Source of the DNA: Actinomycetota bacterium
GTDB taxonomy: Bacteria; Actinomycetota; Aquicultoria; Subteraquimicrobiales; UBA9087
Reading direction: 5' to 3'
Assembly (NCBI GenBank): GCA_030019215.1
Contig: JASEEZ010000004.1
Span: 27,028 to 91,027 of the forward strand
DNA length: 64,000 nucleotides
Shown: positions 51,303 to 58,950 of the stretch, piece by piece
Layout of the letters: every line of letters starts with the position of its first letter
Position numbering within the stretch: the first letter of the stretch is position 1
Notes under the pieces: generated by a model
Database searches by the model: none
Told to the model about the DNA's origin: nothing
Seen by the model: the letters and a program-made list of their open reading frames with translations, nothing else
Made by a program: the position numbers and the translations under genes

Positions 51303-52649
51303 ATGTTACTGACGGCGAAGTGGGTTTTACCCATCACCAGCGATCCAATAAAAAATGGGGCGGTGTTGGTCAGACGGGACAAGATTGCGGCAGTTGGTCC
51401 CAAAGGAGATTTGGTTGGGGCCTATCCCGGTGAGGAGGTCACCAATTTCGGGCAGGCCGTGATTCTTCCGGGTTTTGTGGATCTTCACACCCATTTAGAG
51501 TACAGCATCTTTAGGGGGCTCTGCGACGATTTGCCTTTTACCCCTTGGAAGATGCAGGTGACTAAGAAGGGGAGAAAGCTCTCTCCCGATGACTGGTTGT
51601 CCTCGGCCAAACTGGGGGCTTTGGAGGCCATTCAGTCCGGCATCACCTGCATTGCTGATGTAAACAAGACCGCTGCCGGCCTACACGCTGCCCTTGCTGC
51701 TGGTCTCCGGGGCATCGTCTTTTGTGAAATCACGGGGATGGACGATTCTAGGATTCAGCGAGTGGTGGCCGAGGCTCGTGATATGGTTCTTCGGTGGAAG
51801 GAAGCCACGAAGAACAGCCATATTAAAATTGGCGTCTCTCCCTATGCTTCCTACGCTTCTACGCCTCTTCTTTTCAAAGCTCTCAGCGATTGGGCTAGGG
51901 AGGAGAAGTTGCCAGTTTGCTTTCATTTGGCTGGCTCTCCCGACGAATATGAATTCGTCAAGCATGGCTCAAGCGCACTGGCCACTTCCTATCGTGATTT
52001 GATGGGTTGGAGTGATTTTCTCTGGCAACCGACGGGGGTTAGCCCCGTCAAATACCTTGAGCAGTGGGATGCGTTTGAGGGAGATGTTCTGGCCACTCAT
52101 TGTATCCAGGTAAGCGAGATGGACATCGATCTTTTAAAGAAGTACGATGTGGCCATCGCTCACTGCCCAAGATGTAGCGCCAAGCTGGGGATGGGAATAG
52201 CCCCCCTTAAGGAGTTCATTGGACATAATTTGAGAGTTGGTTTGGGGACGGATAGCCCGGCGAGCAACAACACTATGGATATATTCGATGAGATGCGGAT
52301 AGGCCTCCTTCTTCAGCGGGGTGCGGAGGAGTCCGTCGAGGAATTTTCAGCGAAGCGCTTTGTCGAGATGGCAACCCTGGGTGGGGCTCGGGCTTTGAGG
52401 ATGGAGGACGAGATCGGGGCGTTAACCCAGGATAAACAGGCGGACATCATCGCTGTCGATCTTTCCCGAAGCCATCAGATTCCCGTGACCGATCCCTACT
52501 CTGCGCTGGTCTACACGGCGAATCAGGAGGACGTGATCTTTACAATGGTTGGAGGGAAGATTTTGTATAATAAAGAGGAAGGCACCGTTTTGGACGAGAA
52601 GGCCATTCTGGCTGAGACAAGATCGGCCCGGTCGAAACTTTGGGCTTGA
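51303..52649 (+). CDS. amidohydrolase, probable aminodeoxyfutalosine or related deaminase
   Basis: An amidohydrolase-superfamily protein of 448 residues from ATG 51303 (track start GTG 51297). It has the metal-binding HxH motif in VDLHTHLEYS near residue 60, a later histidine in CFHLAGSPDE, ATHCIQ, and LGTDSPASNN carrying the catalytic aspartate. This is the pattern of the S-adenosylhomocysteine/chlorohydrolase/MqnX deaminase group. Given menG and a prenyl synthase upstream, deamination of aminodeoxyfutalosine in the futalosine route is the best guess. S-adenosylhomocysteine or guanine-type substrates remain possible. Confidence 0.75.
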   Translation: MLLTAKWVLPITSDPIKNGAVLVRRDKIAAVGPKGDLVGAYPGEEVTNFGQAVILPGFVDLHTHLEYSIFRGLCDDLPFTPWKMQVTKKGRKLSPDDWLSSAKLGALEAIQSGITCIADVNKTAAGLHAALAAGLRGIVFCEITGMDDSRIQRVVAEARDMVLRWKEATKNSHIKIGVSPYASYASTPLLFKALSDWAREEKLPVCFHLAGSPDEYEFVKHGSSALATSYRDLMGWSDFLWQPTGVSPVKYLEQWDAFEGDVLATHCIQVSEMDIDLLKKYDVAIAHCPRCSAKLGMGIAPLKEFIGHNLRVGLGTDSPASNNTMDIFDEMRIGLLLQRGAEESVEEFSAKRFVEMATLGGARALRMEDEIGALTQDKQADIIAVDLSRSHQIPVTDPYSALVYTANQEDVIFTMVGGKILYNKEEGTVLDEKAILAETRSARSKLWA

Positions 52650-52845
52650 GTGCAGGGGCCAGGGGTGAAGGACGAGGGACGAAGGGCGAAGAGAGCAGAG
52701 AGCAGAGAGCAGAGAGCAGAGAGACAAAAGATTTTTCTCTAAGCTCAAAGCCCCGAGCTCTAAGCCAATGGTTTTGTCTCTAAGCTCTAGGCTCCAAGCT
52801 CTAAGCTAGATGGGTACTAGGAACCAGGTACCAGGAACCGGAAAA
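52650..52845. repeat. composite heptamer array with hairpin core
   Basis: gacgagg and gagagca units, the core agagacaaaagatttttctc (52720-52739), ctaagct/ccaagct units, and aaccagg units. It is the near-exact inverted partner of 38,550-38,725. Confidence 0.75.
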
Positions 52846-52857
52846 TGAGGGTATACC

Positions 52858-53286
52858 ATGGAAGAAGTAGGCAAGGTTGTTGGAATAAAAGATGATATGG
52901 TCACTGTGGAGGTCGAGCGCTCCGCGGCTTGCCAGGGTTGCGGGGCCTGCCGGTTGAGTACCGGAGGCAAGATGCTCACTGAGGCCCGGAATCTGGTTGG
53001 GGCAGGAATTGGAGATAGAGTTAGGGTGGAGATAGCCCCCAAAGCTTTTCTCACAGCAACCTTTGTTGTATTCATGATTCCTTTGATCCTTCTGGTGGCC
53101 GGTTTCATCCTGGGGAGCTTCCTGGCGTTCTTGTTCAATCGGCCGGCCTATTCTCAGGGGATGGGGGTCTTTTTTGGTTTTGTTTTCCTTGCTCTCTCTT
53201 TGCTCATTGTGAGAGCAGTGGATAGAAGGGCGACTAAAACACGTAAGTTACAGCCGATCATCACGCAAGTAATTGAGGAGGTTTAG
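52858..53286 (+). CDS. RseC/MucC-like membrane protein
   Basis: A 142-residue protein of the RseC family. The N-terminal domain carries the cysteine motif CQGCGAC (residues about 21-27), proposed to bind an iron-sulfur cluster. Two transmembrane helices follow (TFVVFMIPLILLVAGFILGS and FFGFVFLALSLLIV). RseC acts in electron-transfer contexts such as SoxR reduction with the Rnf-like system and in envelope stress. Here it begins a small operon with two other membrane proteins. It starts at ATG 52858. Confidence 0.82.
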   Translation: MEEVGKVVGIKDDMVTVEVERSAACQGCGACRLSTGGKMLTEARNLVGAGIGDRVRVEIAPKAFLTATFVVFMIPLILLVAGFILGSFLAFLFNRPAYSQGMGVFFGFVFLALSLLIVRAVDRRATKTRKLQPIITQVIEEV

Positions 53287-53287
53287 A

Positions 53288-53680
53288 ATGGTGGAGGAAG
53301 AGTACTTCGAAGACGAAGCCACATTGGGAAAGTTGGCTAAGACCGGTAGGTCGGGAAAGAAATCCGGTAAGCCGAGAAAGAAATCGACCAAGAGGGAGGA
53401 AGGCCTGGAGACACCAAAGACCGTCAGCTTTACATTGGCGGTCATTCTCATAATTTGTTCTTTCGTTGTTGGTTTCCTGGTGAGGGGAATATTTATTCCC
53501 CGTAGCACGACTACATTTCCCTCTGGCCATCCAGGGGTTACTCCAGGAGAGGTTGCTCCTCCCTTAACTCCTGAGCAGATGGAACGGGGGGTTATGCCTC
53601 CTGGCCACCCCCAGATAGAGGGGGCCACACCAGAGACGCAAACTCCCTCGGAGACGACTGGCACCACCACGACTCCCTAG
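53288..53680 (+). CDS. small single-pass membrane protein with Pro/Thr-rich tail
   Basis: A 130-residue protein that I do not recognise. From ATG 53288 (gaggagg upstream, preferred to the track's 53273) it has an acidic start, a lysine-rich segment (SGKKSGKPRKKSTKR), a transmembrane helix (SFTLAVILIICSFVVGFLV) and a tail rich in Pro, Thr and Gly (TFPSGHPGVTPGEVAPPLTP), probably outside the membrane. It begins one base after the RseC-like stop and precedes a TPR protein, so the three are likely one unit. Confidence 0.6.
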   Translation: MVEEEYFEDEATLGKLAKTGRSGKKSGKPRKKSTKREEGLETPKTVSFTLAVILIICSFVVGFLVRGIFIPRSTTTFPSGHPGVTPGEVAPPLTPEQMERGVMPPGHPQIEGATPETQTPSETTGTTTTP

Positions 53681-53716
53681 GATTTCCTTCAGGATGAATC
53701 CGGAGAGGTTTAAAAA

Positions 53717-54283
53717 ATGTTGATGGATAAACGGAAAGCCTCCCTGGTAACCAAGGTGATCGCCTTAATCGTTGCTTTGGCCTTCGTGTCATCCATGGTT
53801 GTCTGGATCATTCCATTCATTCGTCAGGAGAAAACCTCCCCCGCCAATGGCGAGGCTCAGAGGTATCACGAGGAAGCGGTCTATAGACTGGAGCAGGTTC
53901 TCAGCAAGGATCCCAAGAATTTGCCCGCTCTCATCGAGCTAGGAAATCTTCATTTCGATTACCGTAACTATCCACAGGCCATCGCCGCTTACCAGAAAGC
54001 TTTGGAACTCGATCCTGACAATGGGGACGTGAGAACGGATATGGGGATCGCCTATTTTTACTCCGGGGATCCGGATAGGGCCATTGGGGAGTTCAATACG
54101 GTGATCGAGGCGAATCCGCAGCACGCCATAGCTTATTTGAACCTCGGGGTGGTCTATGCGGAGACCGGGAGGAAGGAAGAGGCCATAAAAGCCTGGGAGA
54201 AGTACCTTGAGCTGGAACCGGAGGGTGCCTATGCCGATTTCGTCAAGGAGGAATTGGCGAAGGTGAAAAAGGCGGGGGAGTAG
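53717..54283 (+). CDS. membrane-anchored TPR protein
   Basis: A 188-residue protein with an N-terminal transmembrane helix (VIALIVALAFVSSMVVWIIPF) and three or four TPR units, including ALIELGNLHFDYRNYPQAIAAYQKALELDP. It resembles the TPR protein at 27,575 and YbgF/CcmH-like assembly helpers. It is seven bases upstream of the phosphoribosyltransferase gene. A role in assembling exported proteins is possible, but nothing in the sequence fixes it. Confidence 0.75.
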   Translation: MLMDKRKASLVTKVIALIVALAFVSSMVVWIIPFIRQEKTSPANGEAQRYHEEAVYRLEQVLSKDPKNLPALIELGNLHFDYRNYPQAIAAYQKALELDPDNGDVRTDMGIAYFYSGDPDRAIGEFNTVIEANPQHAIAYLNLGVVYAETGRKEEAIKAWEKYLELEPEGAYADFVKEELAKVKKAGE

Positions 54284-54290
54284 GATAAGG

Positions 54291-54923
54291 ATGTTTACCG
54301 ATCGCACCGAGGCGGGCAGGAGATTGGCCGAGTGCCTCTTGGAGTACAAAGGGCAGGATGTGGTGGTGTTGGCCATTCCTCGTGGTGGGGTGGTGGTGGC
54401 CGGTGAGGTGGCGAAGGGCCTCAGTTGCCCCCTCGATCTCATAATTCCCAGAAAGATAGGGGCACCGGGTAACCCAGAGCTGGCCATAGGGGCGGTGGCA
54501 GGCAAGGGAAAGGTGATGCTGAACACCCAATTAAAAGAGACCCTTCGAGTATCCAGTGAATATGTGGAGGAAGAAGTTCAAAGACAACTAGCGGAGATAG
54601 ATAGGCGCAGGAAGAGGTATTTGGGGGACAGACCTCCGGTGAACTTGACTGGCAAGACGGTGATCGTAGTGGATGATGGTTTGGCCACCGGCTATACTGC
54701 TCTGGCGGCGGTGAACGCGGTGAGGGAAAAGAAGCCCAAGAAAATAGTTTTAGCTGTCCCGGTGGCTCCCCGAGACACCTATGAGCGCTTGGTTGGAGAG
54801 GTCGACGAGCTGGTTTGTCTGAGTATCCCAGAGTTTTTCTATGCAGTTGGGCAGTTTTACCTGGACTTTTCGCAGACGACCGACGAGGAAGTCATTGAAA
54901 TATTGAAAAAGTATCACGGGTAA
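54291..54923 (+). CDS. phosphoribosyltransferase-domain protein
   Basis: A 210-residue PRTase-fold protein. The PRPP-binding motif is VIVVDDGLATGYTALAAV (residues about 123-140), and the N-terminus has LAIPRGGVVVAGEVAKGLSCPLDLIIPRKIGAPGNPELAIGA. This form is common next to dienelactone hydrolase or erythromycin esterase-like genes and its substrate is unsettled. It starts at ATG 54291, seven bases after the TPR gene stop. Confidence 0.85.
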   Translation: MFTDRTEAGRRLAECLLEYKGQDVVVLAIPRGGVVVAGEVAKGLSCPLDLIIPRKIGAPGNPELAIGAVAGKGKVMLNTQLKETLRVSSEYVEEEVQRQLAEIDRRRKRYLGDRPPVNLTGKTVIVVDDGLATGYTALAAVNAVREKKPKKIVLAVPVAPRDTYERLVGEVDELVCLSIPEFFYAVGQFYLDFSQTTDEEVIEILKKYHG

Positions 54924-54939
54924 GTTGCGAACAAAGCCA

Positions 54940-55145
54940 CCAGCTGCCAAGGGTCAGGGACGAAGGACAAAAGGCGAAGAGAGCACAGAGCACAGAGCAG
55001 TGAGCAGAGAGCGTAGAGACAAAAGATTTTTCTCTAAGCTCTTGGCTCTGAGCTCTAAGCTAATAAGATCTGTCAACTGTCAACCGTGAACTGCCAACTA
55101 ATAACGAATTCCTAATAACGAATAGCGTCATCCGACCTCAGGCGG
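54940..55145. repeat. composite heptamer array with hairpin core
   Basis: gacgaag, agagcac/gagagcg units, core agagacaaaagatttttctc (55015-55034), ctaagct units, then aactgtc/aaccgtg and aataacg words up to the archaemetzincin ribosome-binding site. Confidence 0.75.
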
Positions 55146-55154
55146 AGGTTGAAG

Positions 55155-55706
55155 ATGAGATATATCTATGTTGTTCCCGTGGGCGAGATAGAACAGGATA
55201 TCTTGGAGACTTTGCGGGAGGCGATCGAGAAAAGGTTCAAGGTCAAGTGCAAAGTCGCGGACCCCTTGGAACATCCCGGGTATGCCTATGATTCTCACCG
55301 AAGGCAATATGGCTCCACGGCGATTTTGAGAAAGGTGAAGTCCATTTTACCGAGGGATGCTTTAAGAGTGCTTGGAGTAGCGGACGTTGATTTATATGTG
55401 CCCGAGCTTAACTTCGTATTCGGGGAGGCGGAGATCGGTGGCGAATCCGCGGTCATCTCGCTTTATCGTCTTCGACCGGAGCTGTACAGTTCTTCCCCGG
55501 ATGAAAAACTCTTTAGGATCAGGGCTATTAAGGAAGCTGTCCATGAGCTCGGTCACACTTTTAGTCTGCGCCATTGCCCCGACCCCAAGTGCGTAATGCA
55601 CTTCTCCAATAGCTTGGCAGATACGGATATAAAGAGTACTGATCCTTGTCCCCGCTGCGAAAGCGAGTTAAGTTTATCCCTTGAGCGGGTTGGGTTTTGG
55701 GTGTAG
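55155..55706 (+). CDS. amzA: archaemetzincin metalloprotease
   Basis: A 183-residue archaemetzincin. The zinc-binding motif HELGHTFSLRHC (residues about 131-142) fits HExxHxxxxxHC, followed by the cysteine-rich tail CPDPKCVMHFSNSL and CPRC, which bind a second zinc. The family is found in archaea and scattered bacteria, and its substrate is unknown. ATG 55155 with cggagg seven bases upstream is preferred to TTG 55149. It is flanked by a heptamer array and a GC palindrome, with no clear operon partner. Confidence 0.9.
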   Translation: MRYIYVVPVGEIEQDILETLREAIEKRFKVKCKVADPLEHPGYAYDSHRRQYGSTAILRKVKSILPRDALRVLGVADVDLYVPELNFVFGEAEIGGESAVISLYRLRPELYSSSPDEKLFRIRAIKEAVHELGHTFSLRHCPDPKCVMHFSNSLADTDIKSTDPCPRCESELSLSLERVGFWV

Positions 55707-55737
55707 TATAAGCTAAAATTTCTTAGGTTTAGGTTAA

Positions 55738-55754
55738 CCCCGCCAGCGGCGGGG
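55738..55754. repeat. GC palindrome between amzA and tatA
   Basis: ccccgccagcggcgggg, a perfect 7-bp stem with a 3-base loop, without a T-run. Confidence 0.7.
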
Positions 55755-55781
55755 TAAATCCAGGTTGGGAGGTAGAGCCAG

Positions 55782-56054
55782 ATGTTTGGTTTGGGTATGC
55801 CCGAGTTGATGGTTATCCTTATCGTTGCTCTGATTATATTCGGTCCTCGGAAGTTGCCCGAGATTGGAGCGGCCATAGGAAGGGCCCTGGGCGAGTTCAG
55901 GAAGGCCTCGACGGAGATAGAGAGTCAGGTTAGGAGGGAGTTTACGGAGGTAACCAGCTTGAACAAGTCCACGCCCACCAAGGGGAAAGAGAAGGAAGAA
56001 GAGAAAGAGAAGGAAGAGAACAAAGAAGAGAAAGAGAAATCTAAGGAGACTTAA
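55782..56054 (+). CDS. tatA: twin-arginine translocase subunit TatA
   Basis: A 90-residue TatA/E-type protein. The short N-terminal helix contains GLGMPELMVILIVALIIFGP, then RKLPEIGAAIGRALGEFRKA, the amphipathic helix. The tail is long and rich in Lys and Glu. It starts at ATG 55782 (gggagg upstream) and precedes tatC by 17 bases. Tat exports folded cofactor proteins such as [NiFe] hydrogenase small subunits, fitting the hydrogenase genes downstream. Confidence 0.93.
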   Translation: MFGLGMPELMVILIVALIIFGPRKLPEIGAAIGRALGEFRKASTEIESQVRREFTEVTSLNKSTPTKGKEKEEEKEKEENKEEKEKSKET

Positions 56055-56071
56055 GTCTGGGGAGTTGGCCC

Positions 56072-56767
56072 GTGGTCGATGAAAGAATGAGTATTATTGA
56101 ACACCTGGAGGAGCTCCGGAGGCGGATCATCATCTCGGTCATTGCGATCTGCGTGGGGGCGAGCGTCTGCTATGCTTACTGGGAGCCTCTCCTTGGTGTG
56201 ATAACCAAGCCCCTTGGCAACCACAAGTTGTTCTATCACACGGTGATGGAGCCCTTCGTGGGCAGATTTAGGGTAGCTATCTTCGCCGGGATATTTTTGG
56301 CCTTTCCGATCATTCTTTATCAGGTTTTGGCCTTTGTGACTCCCGCTTTGAAAGGAAAGGAGAAGAGATTCTTCTATCCCACGCTGGGTTTGCTGGTCAT
56401 TCTCTTTGTTTGTGGAGTCGTCTTCGGCTATCAATTCGTACTTCCTGTGGGTGTGAACTGGTTGATCTCTCAGGGCGGGGGTGTACTGGAGGCCGTTCTT
56501 TCATTCGATAAATATGTCGCTTTTGCGAGTCTCTTTCTGCTTGCCTTTGGGGTTGGTTTTGAGACGCCTGTTCTGATATTGCTCCTGGTGAAATTGGGGG
56601 TGGTGACACCACAGGGTTTGAGGAGACAATGGAGGGTAGCTTATATCGTCATTCTTTTCATCGCTGCCATCATCACTCCCGACTGGAGTCCGGTCACCAT
56701 GGGACTTATGGCTCTTCCGATGATCGTTCTTTATGAGCTGAGCATCCTTTTGTCGCGCGTAATTTAA
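56072..56767 (+). CDS. tatC: twin-arginine translocase subunit TatC
   Basis: A 231-residue polytopic protein with six helices. The N-terminal SIIEHLEELRRRIIIS and the later FLAFPIILYQVLAFVTPALKGKEKR match the TatC signal-receptor surface. It starts at GTG 56072 with ggggag upstream, following tatA directly. No tatB is adjacent, so this is a minimal TatAC system as in many Gram-positive bacteria. Confidence 0.93.
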   Translation: MVDERMSIIEHLEELRRRIIISVIAICVGASVCYAYWEPLLGVITKPLGNHKLFYHTVMEPFVGRFRVAIFAGIFLAFPIILYQVLAFVTPALKGKEKRFFYPTLGLLVILFVCGVVFGYQFVLPVGVNWLISQGGGVLEAVLSFDKYVAFASLFLLAFGVGFETPVLILLLVKLGVVTPQGLRRQWRVAYIVILFIAAIITPDWSPVTMGLMALPMIVLYELSILLSRVI

Positions 56768-56833
56768 AATAAAAAATTGAGTATTTGGGAAGGATTGAAG
56801 GGTTCGAAGAGCGAATAATATCACAATCATAGA

Positions 56834-56851
56834 AAGTGGAGTATTTCACAA
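56834..56851. promoter_or_regulatory. candidate Rex operator before the hydrogenase cytochrome genes
   Basis: aagtggagtatttcacaa matches TTGTGAA-N4-TTCACAA at 11 of 14 fixed positions, with the right half perfect, and lies 17 bases before TTG 56868. Confidence 0.35.
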
Positions 56852-56867
56852 AGAGGGGGTGTAGGGC

Positions 56868-57065
56868 TTGAACTTGCTGGAGAAGGTCAATATCTGGGCG
56901 GATATACTGGGATTTGGTTTTTGGATCGTTGTCATCGCCGTCTTCTGGATTGGTGATTTTGCCGTGCGCATCATCACCAAAAGATTCTCAAAGAAGGTCT
57001 TGGGAAAAGAAGATGTTAAAGCCTGGAGTATCTTTAAGTATAAGGGTCCAGTTGAGCACCACTAG
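56868..57065 (+). CDS. small membrane protein next to the hydrogenase cytochrome b
   Basis: A 65-residue protein with one transmembrane helix (ILGFGFWIVVIAVFWIGDFAV) and a basic then mixed tail. I do not recognise the family. It starts at TTG 56868 and ends 15 bases before the cytochrome b gene, so it is probably translated with it and may be an accessory subunit of the membrane hydrogenase complex. Confidence 0.6.
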   Translation: MNLLEKVNIWADILGFGFWIVVIAVFWIGDFAVRIITKRFSKKVLGKEDVKAWSIFKYKGPVEHH

Positions 57066-57079
57066 GGAGGTGAAGATTA

Positions 57080-57724
57080 GTGGCTGAGTTAGAATATGCC
57101 CCGATTCCGAGAAGGTTTTTCCATTTCGCTCATCTTATCTGCATCGTTGGTTTGACCATTTCCGGTCTTTATATCCGTTTTCCCTTCTATCAGGGTGGAA
57201 TGACCTTTATGAAGTGGGCTCACTACGTTTTGATGTACGTGGTGGGCGTCAATTTGATACTGCGGATAATCTATTGCTTCTTCACGGTGGACAAGAGCGC
57301 CTACAAGGACCTGGCCATTGGGTTGAAGGACATAAAGAACACCCCCGCCGTTCTAATGTATTACGGATATATAAAGGATGACTATCCTCACATTGCGAAG
57401 TACGCTTCCATGCAAAAAATGACGTATGATTTGTTCTGGGTTCTTCTGTTCATTCAAGGTTTCACGGGGTTTTCTCTGATGTGGAGGGAGCAACTGTTAA
57501 GCTGGTGTGCTGGTCCCTTTGGTGGGGTGGCCATTGCTGCCGCTTGGATGAGGGTTTTCCACTACATCGGGATGTGGATTTTCGTGATATTTACCACAAT
57601 CCATGCTCATCTCTCTATCCAGGAAGGTTATCCAATTATGAAGCACTGGATTTTCTGGGTCACCCCTCCCTGGCTTAAAGGAGAGTGGGAGGAAATGCTC
57701 AAAAAAGGGGAGGCCCATCACTGA
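57080..57724 (+). CDS. hupC: [NiFe] hydrogenase b-type cytochrome subunit
   Basis: A 214-residue di-haem cytochrome b561-type membrane protein with four helices. The first has RFFHFAHLICIVGLTISGLYI, where the histidine is a probable haem ligand. Later histidines appear in WAHYVLMYVVG, FHYIGMWIFVIF and TTIHAHLSIQ. It would pass electrons from a periplasm-facing hydrogenase to menaquinone. The structural subunits usually just upstream are absent from the window. It starts at GTG 57080 behind gggaggtg. An intrinsic terminator follows. Confidence 0.82.
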   Translation: MAELEYAPIPRRFFHFAHLICIVGLTISGLYIRFPFYQGGMTFMKWAHYVLMYVVGVNLILRIIYCFFTVDKSAYKDLAIGLKDIKNTPAVLMYYGYIKDDYPHIAKYASMQKMTYDLFWVLLFIQGFTGFSLMWREQLLSWCAGPFGGVAIAAAWMRVFHYIGMWIFVIFTTIHAHLSIQEGYPIMKHWIFWVTPPWLKGEWEEMLKKGEAHH

Positions 57725-57756
57725 TTCCCGTGGGGGTTTATCATAAACTTTGAGGG

Positions 57757-57792
57757 CGTCTGCCCCCGATTTTATCGGGGGCAGACGTCTTT
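57757..57792 (+). terminator. intrinsic terminator after hupC
   Basis: A perfect 14-bp stem, cgtctgcccccgat/atcgggggcagacg (57757-57770 and 57774-57787), has loop ttt and is followed by tctttt. Confidence 0.85.
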
Positions 57793-57814
57793 TCTCGAAG
57801 TAGAGGGTGTTGGA

Positions 57815-58285
57815 ATGACAGAGAAATCCGCCAGAAAAATAGTGGTTTTGGGAGCGGGAAACATCCTGCTGCGGGATGAGGGGATTGGAGTTCATGTGAT
57901 CCGAGAGATGGAAAAGATGGATCTCCCGCCGAATGTTGAACTTCTGGATGGCGGAACTTTGGGTATAGATATTCTCAATTTGATCGAGGGAGCGGACAAA
58001 CTTATCATCGTCGATGCCGTGAAGACCGAGGCCGAAACCGGAGCCATCTTTAGATTTCGACCTGAGGACATCAAAACCGTCTCAAAGGGATATAAGACTT
58101 CTTTGCATCAGATTGACCTCTTCGAGGCCCTGAAAATAGCCAAGTTGATGGATCAGTATCCGGAAAGCATCGTCATCGGAGTTCAACCGGGAAAGATAGA
58201 GTGGGGACTCGAACTCTTCCCAGAACTCAGAGAGAGAATCCCCGCAATCATCGATGTGGTGCTCGAGGAGATAGCCAAGGGCTAA
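57815..58285 (+). CDS. [NiFe] hydrogenase maturation endopeptidase
   Basis: A 156-residue HyaD/HupD/HybD-type protease that trims the C-terminus of the large subunit after nickel insertion. GAGNILLRDEGIGVHVI near residues 13-29 contains the nickel-binding Glu or Asp, and IIVDAVKTEAETG follows. Its presence implies a matching large subunit elsewhere in the genome. It starts at ATG 57815, after the terminator, so it is expressed separately from hupC. Confidence 0.88.
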   Translation: MTEKSARKIVVLGAGNILLRDEGIGVHVIREMEKMDLPPNVELLDGGTLGIDILNLIEGADKLIIVDAVKTEAETGAIFRFRPEDIKTVSKGYKTSLHQIDLFEALKIAKLMDQYPESIVIGVQPGKIEWGLELFPELRERIPAIIDVVLEEIAKG

Positions 58286-58346
58286 ATCGCTTCTTCTGGC
58301 ACAAGAATGGGCCTTATTTGCTTTTAGGGATGGATTTATTTATATT

Positions 58347-58514
58347 CTAATACCGTTACAACTAATTTTTCCTGAGAAATCTAAGCTTTTGTTCAATCTA
58401 TTTATCAAAGAAGCGTTTGGCCCGTTAGAATTTTTAATGTAAATGCAGTTACTAACATCAAACAAAGTAAATTTAATTCTAACGGGCTGAAGCGGCAAGT
58501 TGTAACGGCACAAG
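58347..58514. mobile_element. MITE-like element with nested inverted repeats, family CCGTTACAACT
   Basis: Left end ctaataccgttacaact (58347-58363) and right end agttgtaacggcacaag (58498-58514) are inverted, with 11 bases exact. Inner arms gcccgttagaatt (58420-58432) and aattctaacgggc (58475-58487) are perfect. No gene is inside. The left end matches that of the element at 7,513 closely. Confidence 0.6.
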
Positions 58515-58578
58515 GGACGAACTCACCAGGGTGGCCTTCACTTGCTGATAAAATCGGTCTGTACTGGTTGGTGATATG

Positions 58579-58950
58579 ATGCACGAATTGGCGGTGACTC
58601 AGGAAATACTCTCGATAGTCCTTGCCGAGGCCGAGTCCAATGGGGCAAAAAGGATAAATAAGGTCAGGGTGAAGGTGGGAGAGATGACGGCGGTAGTTGG
58701 CGACTGTGTTTGTTTTTACTTTGATATAATTAGTCGGGGCACCATCGCTGAAGGGGCTGAGGTGGAGATAGAAAACATCCCCATCGAGGCAAGGTGCTCG
58801 GCCTGTGGGAAGGTTTATCGAGCCAGTGAGCTCGATTTTCTTTGTCCCTTCTGCGGGGGCATTGGGAATTTGATCTCCGGCAAGGAGCTTTTGGTGGAAA
58901 GGATAGAGATAGATCAATTGGGAGAAGGCAGTGGAAGTAAAGATCCTTAG
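58579..58950 (+). CDS. hypA: hydrogenase nickel chaperone HypA
   Basis: A 123-residue HypA. It begins MHELAVTQ, where the second-position histidine binds nickel, so I prefer ATG 58579 to ATG 58576. The zinc site is CSACGKVYRASELDFLCPFCGG. It delivers nickel to the hydrogenase large subunit together with HypB, whose gene overlaps its 3' end by 20 bases. Confidence 0.93.
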   Translation: MHELAVTQEILSIVLAEAESNGAKRINKVRVKVGEMTAVVGDCVCFYFDIISRGTIAEGAEVEIENIPIEARCSACGKVYRASELDFLCPFCGGIGNLISGKELLVERIEIDQLGEGSGSKDP

